64,000 bases of DNA from Kingdonia uniflora. Taxonomy: Eukaryota > Streptophyta > Magnoliopsida > Ranunculales > Circaeasteraceae. The stretch lies in the NCBI GenBank assembly GCA_014058105.1, contig JACGCM010000440.1, positions 3,844,001 through 3,908,000 on the forward strand, given 5' to 3'. The position numbers were made by a program, and so were the translations under genes. Under the pieces are notes generated by a model. The model saw only the letters and a list, made by a program, of their open reading frames with translations. It ran no database searches and had not been told where the DNA came from. Shown here in pieces: positions 1-12,700 of this stretch (the first letter of the stretch is position 1; the number at the start of each line of letters is the position of its first letter).

Positions 1-145
1 TGAGGACTCCTCTCTCTCTCTCTCACCGTGAGAATTGGGGTTTCGCATTGTTGATGCCTATTTTGTGTATTGTGTCTGGGGTTGTTGTTTCAATTTTTAA
101 GAGAAGAGGAGTGTTGTCTGGGGTTGGTGATTTGGGTATTGTGTA

Positions 146-3100
146 TTGTGTTTGATGTTTCAATACCCCGGACTATATAAAGATGTTGGAGAGGACGTAA
201 TTCAACTATTTGATCTTTCCATTATTCCTAAGAGTCATTCATCTGAAGAACAAGATAACAGTTCAAGCTCTCTTCCATCATTGATGCATAAGGGAAGAAG
301 GGATTCATTATTTTCTTTGAGGATTCTCTTATATCGTCTTGCTCACAGGCTATCACTTTCTATGGTATGTGTATATACTTTTTTCCTTGGTGCTATGCAT
401 AAAGACCATGTTATATGTAGCTGATGGATGTTGGATATTGCTGCAGGCACTAGTAGTAGAGCCAAGTGTGGAAGATTTTTCAAGAAATGTCTTGATTTCT
501 TAGATGAACAAGATCGTCTGGCAAATTTATTGATATATTCCTTCTCTTGATTTTTAAACTTATAAAATCAATTATATAATCAAACATACAATGAATTTTG
601 TTCTAAAACAGGTACTCCGTGCATCTGCTCATGAACAATTCGCAAGGCTGATCTTAAAATGTTACAAGGAGTTGGATTTGCCATCCGAATATATTCCGTT
701 GGAATATGAAGCTAGAGTCACTGATGTAGAGGATGAATCCTCAGACTTCCCTATGGGTTTTTCTGAATCAGTTTTAGATGATAAGTCACACTCTGAAGTT
801 GCAGAGGAAGACACATCGGAAAAAATAAACATATTCTCGAGGAATCAGGGGAGGCACTTGCAGAGAATACATTTGAAACAAGTGTATCTACTGCGAGAAC
901 GTTAGGAGATCTAAAAGTTATGGAACCTAGTTCAAGGGATGCGGATACAATGACAGTATTTTAGATTCCTGAAACTACACATGTCGTTGAAACTATTACT
1001 GATCCAATCACCTCCAAGTTGGCTGCAATACACCATGTATCTCAAGCTATCAAATCTTTTCGATGGAACCGCCAACTACAAAGTGCAGATGAACAGGTGG
1101 GTCATGGGAAGGCAAGTCGTGATAGGTCTTAACCACCAATCCAATTTTCTGTATGTGCTTGTGGTGATGTTGATTGTATTGAAATCTGTGATATTCGAGA
1201 GTGGCTTCCAAGATCTAAGATGGACTATAAGTTATGGAAACTAGTTCTCTTGCTTGGAGAATCCTATTTAGCTCTTGGACAAGCTTATAAGGAGGATGGT
1301 CAATTACATCGAGTTCTTAGAGTTGTCAATTTAGCATGTTCCATTTACGGATCAATGCCTCGATATCTAGATGATGCACAGTTTATCTCGACTATGGTTA
1401 GTAGCGGGACAGAGGGGTTATTATTGGATAATGAAACGTTAAAGCGAGATATAAGTTTTTCCCACATTCATGTATCCATTGATAGATTCTCATATACTTA
1501 TCTATTCTGGGCCAATGCATGGACACTTTTGGGAGATGTCTACGCTGATTTTCACATTATGAGAGGTACAAAGTTATCAGTTCAACCAAATAAGAAACTG
1601 CGTAGTAGTAAGTTGGCTCTTTCATCTAAAGTTGAAAAAGAGGTAAAAAGGCTAAAAAAAAGTTGGGGCAGTTTAAACAAAAATGTAGCATGTGTTCTTT
1701 TGATAAACTGTAGCTGCCAGAGTGATAGAGCAAGTAGCAGTAATAACGCAAGTAGTAGCAGTGGACCTGTGCGTCCACAAGCTTATGAAAGAAGATCAGT
1801 TAAAAGAACAAATGGTCACTTAGAAGTGGAAAATGCAAATGGCCATGAAGGTGGATATTCAGACATGAGAAAAAGTGATTCTCATGTTCAAACATCCAAG
1901 ACAAAAGTTGATAAGACTTGGGAAACCATTACCACTCTAGCTACTAATTTCGGAGGACTTGATGGTGGGAAAGAAGCCTTTGAGCGAAAATCTGGGGGTA
2001 TTTTCAAATTTCTGAATGGTCCTACAGTAGGAGATCTTGATTACAATCTCCCAGCTGCCGTAACTTGTTATAATGATGCCATAAAAATGTTAAGCAAACT
2101 TCGTGCTGATTCAACAGAGCTTTTTTCAGTTGTGAAAAAGAAAGGATGGGCTTGTAATGAGCTGGGAAGAAACAAGCTTGAGAGAAAAATGTTAGACAAA
2201 GCTGAACTTGCGATTGCAGATGTTATAGCAGCATTTAGAGAAGTTTCTGACCATACAAACATTATATTGATTAATTGTAATTTGGGTCATGGTAGAAGAG
2301 CACTGGCTGAAGAAATGGTATGCAAGATGGGAAATCTCAAAACACCTATATTCTTCCAGAAAGCATACAACCAAGCTCTTGAGAATGCAAAACTAGAATA
2401 CTGTGAATCCCTAAAGTACTATTGTGCAGTGAGGTTAGAGTAAAATGCAATCGAAGATTCAGTCAGCTTATCAAATAATTTGAGGAACAATGTGTATACC
2501 CAATATGCTAATTCCTATTTAATGCTCGGCAGGCTTTTAGAGAGAGAAGATATTTCTGCGGAGGTTTGTGAAAATGGATCTCGTGATAGAAGGGCGAGGA
2601 AGGAGCTTAGAAAGCACGTGAATTCAGTAAATGATGCCATAAGGGAGGCATTATCTATGTATGAATCACTGGGAGATCTGTGGAAGCAGGAGGCTACTTG
2701 CGCTTATTTTCAACTAGGTTGTTATCATAGAGATTGTTGCTTGAAGTTCTTGCATGATTTTGAATCATCCAGAATCGAGAACATATTACAAAGGGTTAAG
2801 CAATATGCTTCATTAGCTGAGAGGAACTGGCAGAAGTCAATAGATTTTTATGGCCCAAAGGCGCATCCAGTCATGTACCTAACTATTCTGATTGAACAAT
2901 CGGCTCTCGTACAGAAGCTCTCAGACTCTTTTCATTCAAACACTGTATGTTCTCTCAACTTTCCTTTCAGTTAATACGGTTATGCAGTGATATATAAGTT
3001 TGTTCGTTGCAGGGGGGCACGATTATAAGTTTCTAACCTCTTCTTACCTTTTACTGTTCTATTTTCTTTTATATACTTGTGGCCTGTTCAGTTTCAATCT

Positions 3101-3673
3101 TAAACGGCTTGGATTCAACTAAAATTATGGGAATCACAATGTTATCATATATGCATTTTGAACCCAGTTTAATACATTTTGCTTCAGAAAATGTAGACTC
3201 TAAAGTTAGTTCTAAGTTCTAACTTTCCTATTCACAGTTGAGCCGGATTAGACCCTAATTTTAGTGTGAAACACAATATTAAAAATGATCCATGCCGTTT
3301 ACAGTGAACATAAACTAGTAATATCACTTCATATTATGTTTAGTTAGATCTTTTTTAATAATTTTTGCAAACTATTTTATGTGGTTTCCTTAGAAATTTT
3401 AGCATTGTTACTGGAGATACTCTAATATATTTTTACTTGTTACTATTGCAGATGATCGAGTCCGCACTATGTCATCTACTTGAAGGTCGTCTTGTACTTG
3501 GAGAACTGTCCGCAAATTCTTTGAGCAACGATGAGTCTGAGGTAACTGCTAGACTTAGAACTCAGTTACAGGTATTATTAAAGAGGATGTTGCAAGTAGC
3601 CCTAACTGCAAATTCAAGCAAATCATCTGAACCTCATAGAATCACCACCAATACTAATAGATTTGGCATCTAA
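146..3673 (+). pseudogene. EDRF1-like gene remnant (plant erythroid differentiation-related factor 1 homologue)
   Basis: The translated pieces match the plant EDRF1-like protein, a large TPR-rich nuclear-type protein of unknown biochemical role. Readable blocks in order are VIQLFDLSIIPKSH and SLPSLMHKGRRDSLFSLRIL (about 150-364), a KCGRFFKKCLDFLDEQD block (about 460-510), RASAHEQFARLILKCYKELD (612 on), ITDPITSKLAAIHHVSQAIK (about 985 on), KLVLLLGESYLALGQAYKED (about 1229 on) and a long block from 1220 to 2974. Introns are kept: a donor at 365 and acceptor near 446, an acceptor at 611, a donor at 2945 and an acceptor near 3451. In-frame stops lie at 962-964, 1130-1132 and 2441-2443, and the frame shifts near 840. 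The N-terminal half expected for the family is missing. It is a truncated genomic copy, not a retrocopy. Family assignment is from memory of conserved blocks and is strong. Confidence 0.85.
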
Positions 3674-4299
3674 TGAAATTGTTCAAAGTGATCTACCTGA
3701 TTTAGGCGTCTGCTGTAATTTTATACATACTGTTATAGATAATCTCAATCTCGAAATGTATAACCTAACCAAAGAATGTCTGGAATCTTTAGTTGTAATG
3801 AAAGGGGTAAGTTAGAAACTTGGGAGCTCGGCCAACTTAACCAACATTAGCTTTTAATTTGGAAGAAAAATTTAGATTGGATTCATGCATTTTCGTGATA
3901 GTTTGTCACACTTGAGGCCAACAAAGAGATGATTTAAGGGATTATGTCCTTTTGGATATCCTTCACATAAAAATCCAACACTTGTAACCACATGAAATGC
4001 GGTTCTTAATTTAAGATTGAATGGATGGGCACAATTTAAAATTTTAATTTCCATTCAGATGCTATTGTTAATGTTGGAGTTGCCTGTATCTTTTTATACA
4101 TGATATTCATGGTAATGGTATCATACCCCAATAAGAAAGATCCCATAATTTGTTTTCATGTGGGCCTCGTGAAGGGTGTCGAAAGTGTGTCAGCCATGTA
4201 TGTGTATAAGTATGTCCATTTTGGCGAAGAAGTTCAGGACTACAAAAAAATCCATGGATCATAGATTTCTAGGAATGAAGTTTGCTTAGTCTTGTTTTG
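3674..4299. other. Non-coding stretch, nothing recognised
   Basis: Stops occur in all frames and no motif is recognised. It separates the EDRF1-like relic from the reductase relic. The part from about 4070 may include diverged upstream reductase exon or intron sequence, but no clear match can be read. Confidence 0.5.
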
Positions 4300-4950
<651 letters not shown>

Positions 4951-5108
4951 GTACATATGTGAGTATAATTTGCCTCAAAATAATTGAATATTTATGAGAA
5001 ACAACGTATGCTTTGTATATGATTTAGTGGGGTTTGGATGAATTTTTACAGGGCGCTTTGGGCGTTGGGATCAACAACTTCGAAGAAGGTGACCTACATC
5101 AGGTATGG

Positions 5109-5640
5109 TATCATTAATCTTGATAAACCAGCAAACTAATCTTCACATGAGGTTGTTGCTTGGATTAAACGTATTTTTTGAGTCAATAAGACTGGTTGCA
5201 GTGTCACACTTGATCCCAAAGTGGCTGGTAATCTCATTTTTTGTATTGATATTGCTACTCGTCTTGTGAACTCCCAACTTAAGGGGCTACGAAAGAGTGT
5301 CTGTATTGCTAGGCTTCATTCGGCGGTACCCGGTGTTGCTAAGGTGTCTAGAACGCTAGAGATGCTTACGGGTGTTGTGTTTCAGCATCCACTGCTTATT
5401 TATGTTGTGAAGCGTCAGCTTCATATTAGGACTATTTATGAGAGTAATCTTATGGAGTATGATGCTGATAAGCATGTAGTTGTGTTCTGGATATCATGCG
5501 AAGCTGATACTTATGTTATGACACTTTGGGTTTGATTTTGGGTGTTGCATGGCATATGCAAGAGCTAAGGAGGGTAAGGTCTAAGGTTTTGGGTGAGAAG
5601 GAGAATATGATTATGATGCAGGATGTGTTGGATACATAAT
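5109..5640 (+). pseudogene. Unrecognised coding-like remnant
   Basis: An open frame at 5221-5535 has a protein-like composition (LIFCIDIATRLVNSQLKGLR, then EMLTGVVFQHPLLIYVVKRQ, then NLMEYDADKHVVVFWISCEA). The same frame can be followed upstream as HEVVAWIKRIF, stop, VNKTGCSVTLDPKVAGN. After a one-base shift near 5533 it seems to continue as GFDFG and [19 protein letters not shown] conserved protein appears to underlie it, but I do not recognise the family. With an internal stop and a frameshift it is probably a relic like its neighbours. A homology search of the concatenated frames is the decisive test. Confidence 0.4.
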
Positions 5641-5719
5641 GGGTGTATGGTTTGAGAGATTCTTAAACATGGAAGAGGTCGAAGAAGCTAATAAACCACT
5701 TGTTGAGAGCCTCAAACAA

Positions 5720-5750
5720 TTCTCTCTCCCTCTCCCTCTCCCTCTCCCTC
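5720..5750. repeat. CT-rich microsatellite, (CCCTCT)n
   Basis: A short array of TCTCCC units ends the coding-like stretch before it. Confidence 0.8.
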
Positions 5751-5892
5751 AAAATCTAAAATCTTTATCCCTTTTATTGAATGTTTTATGATTTACGATT
5801 TTGGGTGTTTGGTTTGGTTATTATTTCTAGCGTAATAACATTACTCTACATTCAAACTCAATTTTTTATTATTTACTTTTGATAATTTTCAG

Positions 5893-5984
5893 GTGAGCGA
5901 TTTGATTCCTTATATTCCAACCGTATCATCCATCGTGGTATGAAGTCGCAGAATATTCTCACTGGGGCTGGATGTATTGTTAAG
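5893..5984 (+). pseudogene. Single exon of a TIO/FUSED-like Ser/Thr protein kinase
   Basis: After a TTTTCAG acceptor the frame reads YSNRIIHRGMKSQN and then ILTGAGCIVK, followed by a GTAAGG donor at 5985. This is the catalytic loop exon of a plant FUSED-type kinase (TWO-IN-ONE), which acts in cytokinesis at the phragmoplast. The family sequence is HRDMKPQN. Here the catalytic Asp has become Gly and Pro has become Ser, so the copy is dead. No neighbouring kinase exon was found, so it is an isolated exon with intact splice sites. The kinase identity is firm; the FUSED subfamily rests on the GAGxxVK continuation. Confidence 0.72.
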
Positions 5985-5989
5985 GTAAG

Positions 5990-8220
5990 GCTTACTATTT
6001 TTACAAATTTTGTCCAATATGTTTTGCGCGTGGTTTACACTTGATTATGCTACCCAACAACGCGTAAGGTTTTGTACGTGCTTTAATTGACTGAAGTAAG
6101 GGATTCGATTAGATCACGTAAAGGGTGGTCTGGTCTTATTTAAATTATTAAATGTGTACAATCCAAATCAAATTATTTATAAAATACAACGAAAAAAAGG
6201 TTACGGTTCAATTTGACTCTTTTCTAAGTACATTGTCACATGTTTTAACTCTGTTTTATATAGATGACCTATGTTCATCATGAGAAGGATTCTTCTAAGC
6301 TGGATCTTTGTTGTTGTAATTGTATTTTGTATCCAACTCACACTAATCATTCTTACATTTACATTGATATGCAAACACATTGTTCCTGGAGCACTCTTAC
6401 AGAAAAATTTGGTCACTTTTTTTATCTTATTATAATATATTTTGGTTTGTTTTGCAGCTTTGTTATTTTGGTTTCTTTTATGTCACTCTATTTTATTTTG
6501 TTTTGTTTCGTGATGCTATATTGTGTCTATCCACATAGTGTTGTCCTTTTGAACTGATCAATTTGTTCTTCACTGAACCTGCAACCCATTTCAGAAGTTT
6601 GAGCTGAATTCTACTAATGAAGGAAGGTCAGGTTTCAATTTTTCGTCCTATTAGTTACAGTCATTCAAAATCCTAATTTCATTTTAGTGGAAAGGCGGAT
6701 GATTAAGTGGGAATATTTCACCTATATTTGTTTGATAATATTAGAATTTGTAGGCACTTTATGTAACAACTTATTTGTTATGGAGAAAACTAAAAAGAAC
6801 ATGTACAAAAAGATTAAGACAACAAATTAATGTGGGTTGTATTGTAATAACTATTTTACACATATTTAGTAAGTAAATTCGTATTTTTGTTGATTTTCTC
6901 TTATCATTTTTATTGCTTATCAACTTTTATCGAAAGTTTTCTTGTATGACGAGTCTATTTCAGTAAGCTATTATTGTATTTTTAGGGTTTCACACGATTT
7001 ACGTTTCTAAGGGCTGAATCGCGAATCAAGTATTAAACCAGATATAAATGTAAAACATGAAAAATTATAAATATTGACTATCACAGTCTAAAACATGTGC
7101 ATTCAGCATATCATATAATACATAAGTTAAACAGAAAAAACACGTCTTGTAACAATAAGCTTCGATTTCTCTCAAGGAAAAAACATCGTAAGCGTGTTCT
7201 TCAACTTAAGACTAAAACACATGACTTACCTCTTTACTTGGTTGACAAAACAAATTACCATGGTGAAAAGGAGGAAATGCGCAGTATAAAAAGGAATTGT
7301 GCACTATTAATGGCTTGAGTATCTAAACCAATAAGGTCTTCCCTCTTAATCCCTCCTACCAATGTGCTCTTTAACTAAAGTTGCTCTTGATTTTTGTTCT
7401 ATGGCAGAATTCTTTCTCCTATCTCATTGTTGCTCCAAAATGTCGGTATTGTTGCTTATTTAAGTTGGATACAAACAATTGTATGAACCTACACTTCTTT
7501 TTTTCTGCTTCTCTTCGAGGTAACATAATTGTAGGAAACTAAATAGAGGGGAAACAATAAAAACAAGACGATACCTAATTTGCAAATAATCTATAAGCAC
7601 GCGTATATATGAAGCAAATAATCAATTTTCGCATTCCTTCAAGTCTCAGACAAAGCTTATCATGCAATGATGTGTTAAAATACTATGATCAAGCGCCCTG
7701 TAAAGATTCATGCAAGTATAACTTGAAGACTTGTTTTTTCGTTTTCCTAATATTGAAGACATGAAATAATAATTCAAACCCCAGACTTGCAACAAATGAT
7801 TTTACGCATAATGCCATACTCCATTCTACCTTGAATCGAAGTTAATTCATGTTGAACGTTTGATCGATGCTTGAGATATCAGCTCTATTATTAACATTTT
7901 GTATAACACCTGAAATATTAAACTATTTGAAAACATAGGTTAGAATTTTACAAATAATTGTAGGCACACGCGATAGCGTGTTCCCGACTGCTAGTAGTTA
8001 GCTAAAACTTCAGTAAGCTTATGTTTTGGTTAACACAATGTTAGAGAGAAGAGTATACTCAAGTTGAATTCATACTCAAGTTGGCAATACATATAGCGAA
8101 AATGTCGAAAAAAGTATAAGATCCTCGAGTATAATGAAGCATTCATGTAAAGTGCTATGAAAGAGGCACAAAATCCATCTTAGAAGCATGAAGCTTTATA
8201 TAATGAAATGCAGAAGAAGA
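5990..8220. other. Long AT-rich stretch without recognised genes
   Basis: Open frames here (for example 6264-6557 and 7097-7318) are low-complexity, AT-driven and match nothing I recognise. The only local structure noted is a 6-bp-stem palindrome at 7966-7981 (ACACGC, GATA, GCGTGT). Confidence 0.5.
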
Positions 8221-8370
8221 AGAAAATTTTTCAAGTAAAACTTGCCTAGCAGTTTACCATTCATTCAGAAAGGAGAGTAGCACAAACTGTCCTAAGTTTG
8301 AGTACTGGTATTGATTAAACTGTACATTTTATTACATACTAGAAAAAATCATAATCGCAATAACTCTCTC

Positions 8371-8990
8371 AGAATACCATTCATTCAACAAGGAGAATCC
8401 CACAAACTGTACTAATAAGTACTATGACTTATTAAACTGTACCTATCATAGCCTTGTAATATATCGAAAGAAAGCTACTACCCACCTTTCGAGTAACCTC
8501 AGTTCCATTCTTGAAAACCCAAGAATTTGTCTTAAAGGCTCTCTCTTCTTCCTTAATTTCCTTAAATTTTCTTATGTCCTTTGAGACAATACAGTCAAGC
8601 ACCGTCATACAGTTTTCGATACCGCAGGCCTCAGGAGTTGCGCTTGCAGTAAGAGCACTGAAGACTTAAAATCTGATAAGAACACTAAAAGCGCAACTCC
8701 TGAGGCCTGCACTATCGAAAACTGTTTGATGGCGCTTGACTGTATTGTCTCAAAGGACATAAGAAAATTTAAGGAAATCAAGGAAGAAGAGATAGCCTAT
8801 AAAACAATTTCTTGGGTTTTAAAGAATGGAAAACAATTTCTTGGGTTTTAAAGAATGGAACTGAGGTTACTCAAAAGGTAGGTAGTAGCTTCCTTTCGAT
8901 ATATTACAAGGCTATGACAGGTACAGTTTAATAAGTCCTAGTACTCATTAGTACATTTGTGGGATTCTCCTTGTTGAATGAATGGTATTC
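8371..8990. repeat. Large inverted repeat with arms of about 275-300 bp
   Basis: The left arm (about 8371-8645) and right arm (about 8689-8990) are near-complementary along their length, with a spacer of about 43 bp. Anchors that pair: AGAATACCATTCATTCAAC at 8371 with its complement ending at 8990; CTTTGAGACAATACAGTC near 8580 with GACTGTATTGTCTCAAAG near 8740; AGGCCTCAGGAGTTGCGC near 8627 with GCGCAACTCCTGAGGCCT near 8690. The right arm has an internal direct duplication of about 31 bp (AACAATTTCTTGGGTTTTAA at about 8804 and 8832). A weaker outer extension pairs CTTGCCTAGCA (8241) with TGCTAGGCAAG (8991-9001). A transcript would fold into a long hairpin. Confidence 0.85.
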
Positions 8991-9525
8991 TGCTAGGCAA
9001 GAAGAGAGAGTAACAACGAGGAGGACAACTTGGATGGAGAATTGACCAAACGAGGAGGACAACTAAGAGCACGATTGAGATAAAGGTGACGAATCCCGTA
9101 AAACAAATAGTGCTTTACGTGCTTGCCATAATTCTTCTCCTTCCCAGACATCTCACTCTTCGCGAAGACTCTGTTGAGTGATAATAAATGATAACTGGTA
9201 GAGAATTAAGTTTTTGCACCATATAGTATCAAAAGTTTCAAAAGACAACTGTAAGCAAGTAAAATGTGACTCCAACCAACTCATCCCATCCCATAAGCAT
9301 TTCTCACAACTTCATTAACGTTTTTTTTCTCCTTCCTAATACAATAGTTTCTTATTACTCTATAGAACTTTAAAAGGAATAATTCTGAACCAACACGAAA
9401 TTATGGTAAAAAGAAATTGCATTTCCATAACAATAAGATGGGGGATATACATTTTTATCGAGTTCCAACAAAATGAGCTTACACTACAATGAGACCCACT
9501 CCTTACTAAAGTTAAACTTACTAGA

Positions 9526-9781
9526 TCAAGACTCAATAGGAAGAGCATTGAAGAAATGATAGACCTCGTCTTTGTCTCTAACCCCAACCTCTGTTGAACA
9601 AACTGAACAACAAACTGGCCTCAATACTTCACCAGGCGCGGGTTCCACTTTACTATTACCAGAGTCTGTTCTGCTTTTACGTTTTCTCGAATTTTGATTC
9701 TGAAAAGATACTTGATCATTCTTCATCATCTTGCAGTTAACAACAAAAATGGCCCTGTACTGGGTTTCGTACGTCTCGTGC
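9526..9781 (-). CDS. EAPP-like gene, exon 3 (stop codon)
   Basis: The exon follows a TTGTAG acceptor (AG at 9783-9782). It encodes HETYETQYRAIFVVNCK, a basic Arg/Lys-rich stretch, the second cysteine block CCSVCSTEV and the terminal DEVYHFFNALPIES, with TGA at 9528-9526. The frame is unbroken. Confidence 0.9.
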
Positions 9782-12700
9782 CTACAAGATTCAGGTTCAT
9801 TTCAGTTAAAGATGACAAATATATATACATCTGACCTTGTAACAAATATGTATAATGATGGCATGTTTCTTGTAATTCAAGAGAAAACGATCTGTACGAG
9901 GATGAGAAACACAACTGAGTTTTCTTCTAATGCGCTACATGCCTACAACTTCAAATCAGAGACAAACAACTCTAATCCCACTCACTAAATATTGTCACAG
10001 GCTCACAGCTTTATTAGCCTCACTCATGTAGCGGTCATCAACTATAGCCATGTTAGATACATAAGGTTAAGTAGGAACACAACTTAAGTTCACTTCTAAT
10101 TAGCTACAAGCCTACAACTTTGAATCTGAAACAGACAGCTCTTATCCTTCATCCCATTCGCTAAACATTGTCATGGGCTCACAACGTTATCAACCTCATT
10201 CTTTCTATACTGATCATAATCTATAGCACAAATGTGGATAGCTCAAAAAACTACGTTCATAGGAGCAAGTTTAGATATAGAATTCGAGAGATATTCTCCT
10301 TAATAGTATCATTGGGATGTCATTATTCCTTCTTCACCCTGATGACTAGGAGAATAGCATCGATTCAATGCAAGATGCACAACCGTTTGGCTTGAACATC
10401 ACTGGTATCTGGAGCCACATTCCAACATCTGGTATATGGATGTTAGAAATATTGTTAAGCTATACATGACCACCAATGGCAGTCTTAAAATTTTGTCACT
10501 CCTTGCCTCCACTACAAGAAAAAGTGCCTATGATAGCACTTAAACGATTCCATTTTTAGTGAATGCTATTATAAGTTGATATTTATGGCATTTTTTAAAT
10601 CAACGCTATCATATACTAGACTGTGCGCGAAAAAACACAAATGCAAGCAATAAACATCGCGAATTAACTAACACTCCAAAAGTAGGAACCACTCCATCCA
10701 CGACTCTAACTCATTTTTTCTCTACCCTAACCTTGTATCTTAATTCTCTTCCACTCCTAAGAGCATCTCTACTTGCTATCGGCTCCTACATCTTCCAATG
10801 TCCATAGTTAGGTCTCTCTCTCTTATGCTACAAATTTCCGTGTGATTCCTTGTACCAGATCCGAAATTGAATTCTAGTGACTGAAGTTGTTGTTTCAAAT
10901 TTCACCCGAGGCAAGCTCTTCATTACTCTAGGCAGGTACCCTCTTTTCTTACTGGTTTTGGGAATCTATTGTTCAATTTAGGGTTTCGTGGGGTTTTATT
11001 TGGATTATGGACTTTGCTTGTGTGTAATTTTGTTGACATTAGAGATTAATTAAGAGGTAAATCTGTTTCTTCCAATTTCGTTGCCTTAGGACAGAAAGTC
11101 TCCAATCTCAAATCTCAAATCTCCTTGTTGGATTTTAATACTTATTTGTAATGATTTAGTAGTATGCGGATTTTGGATTCTTGCTAGCATACTAAAATGA
11201 GAGAGATAGAGATGTTGAATCAAACACACCATTTTAGTTGTTTCGGGAGTAAATTTGAAGCAAATGATAATGAGGTTGTTAGATGGCCTAAAAACTCGAC
11301 GTAATCTTGCTCCGTAAAGACTATCCTTTGCAGATCTGTGTGATATCTTTATTGACTACTTGTGGAAATTTAACAATCGGCTTTTGGCTTTGATTCATGT
11401 TAGGAAGAGTTAAGACTAAGTCTAGTATATAACTAAGTCTCCTAGATCTTTGTATTTAATCTCCTGTAATATGTGAAAATATCCCTTTTATTATGGGATT
11501 AGTTAGATTGCATCACTGTAGATATTTGCTCTATTAGTGAAGTAAGAAAGATTTGAATGATATTTTTTTTCTCTAGGAGTCATAACAAGGATATCAAGAT
11601 GGCAACAGTGGCTACTTCTCACTTCATATCATGTACCTCACATGTCCATTGTGGAATATTTGGGTCGGAATCGAACGTATCGGCGCAGATTGGCTTAAAA
11701 AAACATGACTTATAATGGGTACTTAAGATCATCTCTGAACAAGGTTGAATTGTTACAACTGAAAAACAATTCACGAGCATTTGTCAGACAAGCAAGGAAG
11801 AGTGGATTCAAAACTAAGAGCGCAGGGCTTTCGGGAGCGATCACATGCGAAGATGGGATGAACTTGGTATTTGTGGAGGGAGATGGTATATGAGAATGCT
11901 GCCCGTATTTTGGACTAAAGTATATATTTCAGATTTTAAAATTAATAATGAATGGTAAGTTTGGGTAATGCCTAGATTTAGTATGAGAAACATACCTGGC
12001 ATGTGGAGGATTGAGTGGTTTCTCGGGTGGACGAGGCCAGACTTGAGGTAATGCTACATCTTTATGAGAAATATAAAGCCTCTGAAAGTAACTAGCCGAG
12101 TAGGCTACCTGAATGGCATTGTTATGCAAATGAAAATGCTTAGAAACTGCGTCCCGGCCAACAGAGTGGCAGCATACAAAGAAATGATCTGAACCCATAG
12201 AAGCATTCCAAAATCTGAACTATATACTGAATCTTTTAGGAAACATGAAGGTAACGCGCAACTTAATAACTTTATTAGATTGTTCTGTAATATTAAATCT
12301 TCTGATTTTACAAACTCTGATCGAAATTTATTCATTGCATGATTGGTTTTTTTGTGGTGCAGCAAAAGATAGTGCTGAAAGTGGATATGTACTGTGACAA
12401 ATGCAGAATCAAGGCTATGAAAGTGGCTGCAATCCTAGAGAGTGAGTATCATCTCTTTTCTTTTGTTTACAAGATAATACAATTTAGATTTCATCGTTTT
12501 TGGCCTTATAGTTCCGTTAGACTGCAGTCCGTCTCTTCAGTGTTTACTAGTTTTTCTCCTCTGCAGTCTTATCAAACTTTCATGCAATTATGGTCTATAT
12601 GAATTTACAAGGCAAATGAGAACATTAGTGGCTCAAACCCAAACCTTGCAGTAGCAAAATTGAGTTTTTATGAGGTTTTGTTAACACTAATAGATAAGGG

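Noticed and set aside
2068..2374. Minus-strand open frames under the EDRF1 relic
   Set aside because: They are shadows of the plus-strand coding blocks and show no domain.
146..3673. EDRF1-like region as an intact gene with small introns
   Set aside because: Stops at 962, 1130 and 2441 lie inside conserved coding blocks, not in introns, and the N-terminal half is absent.
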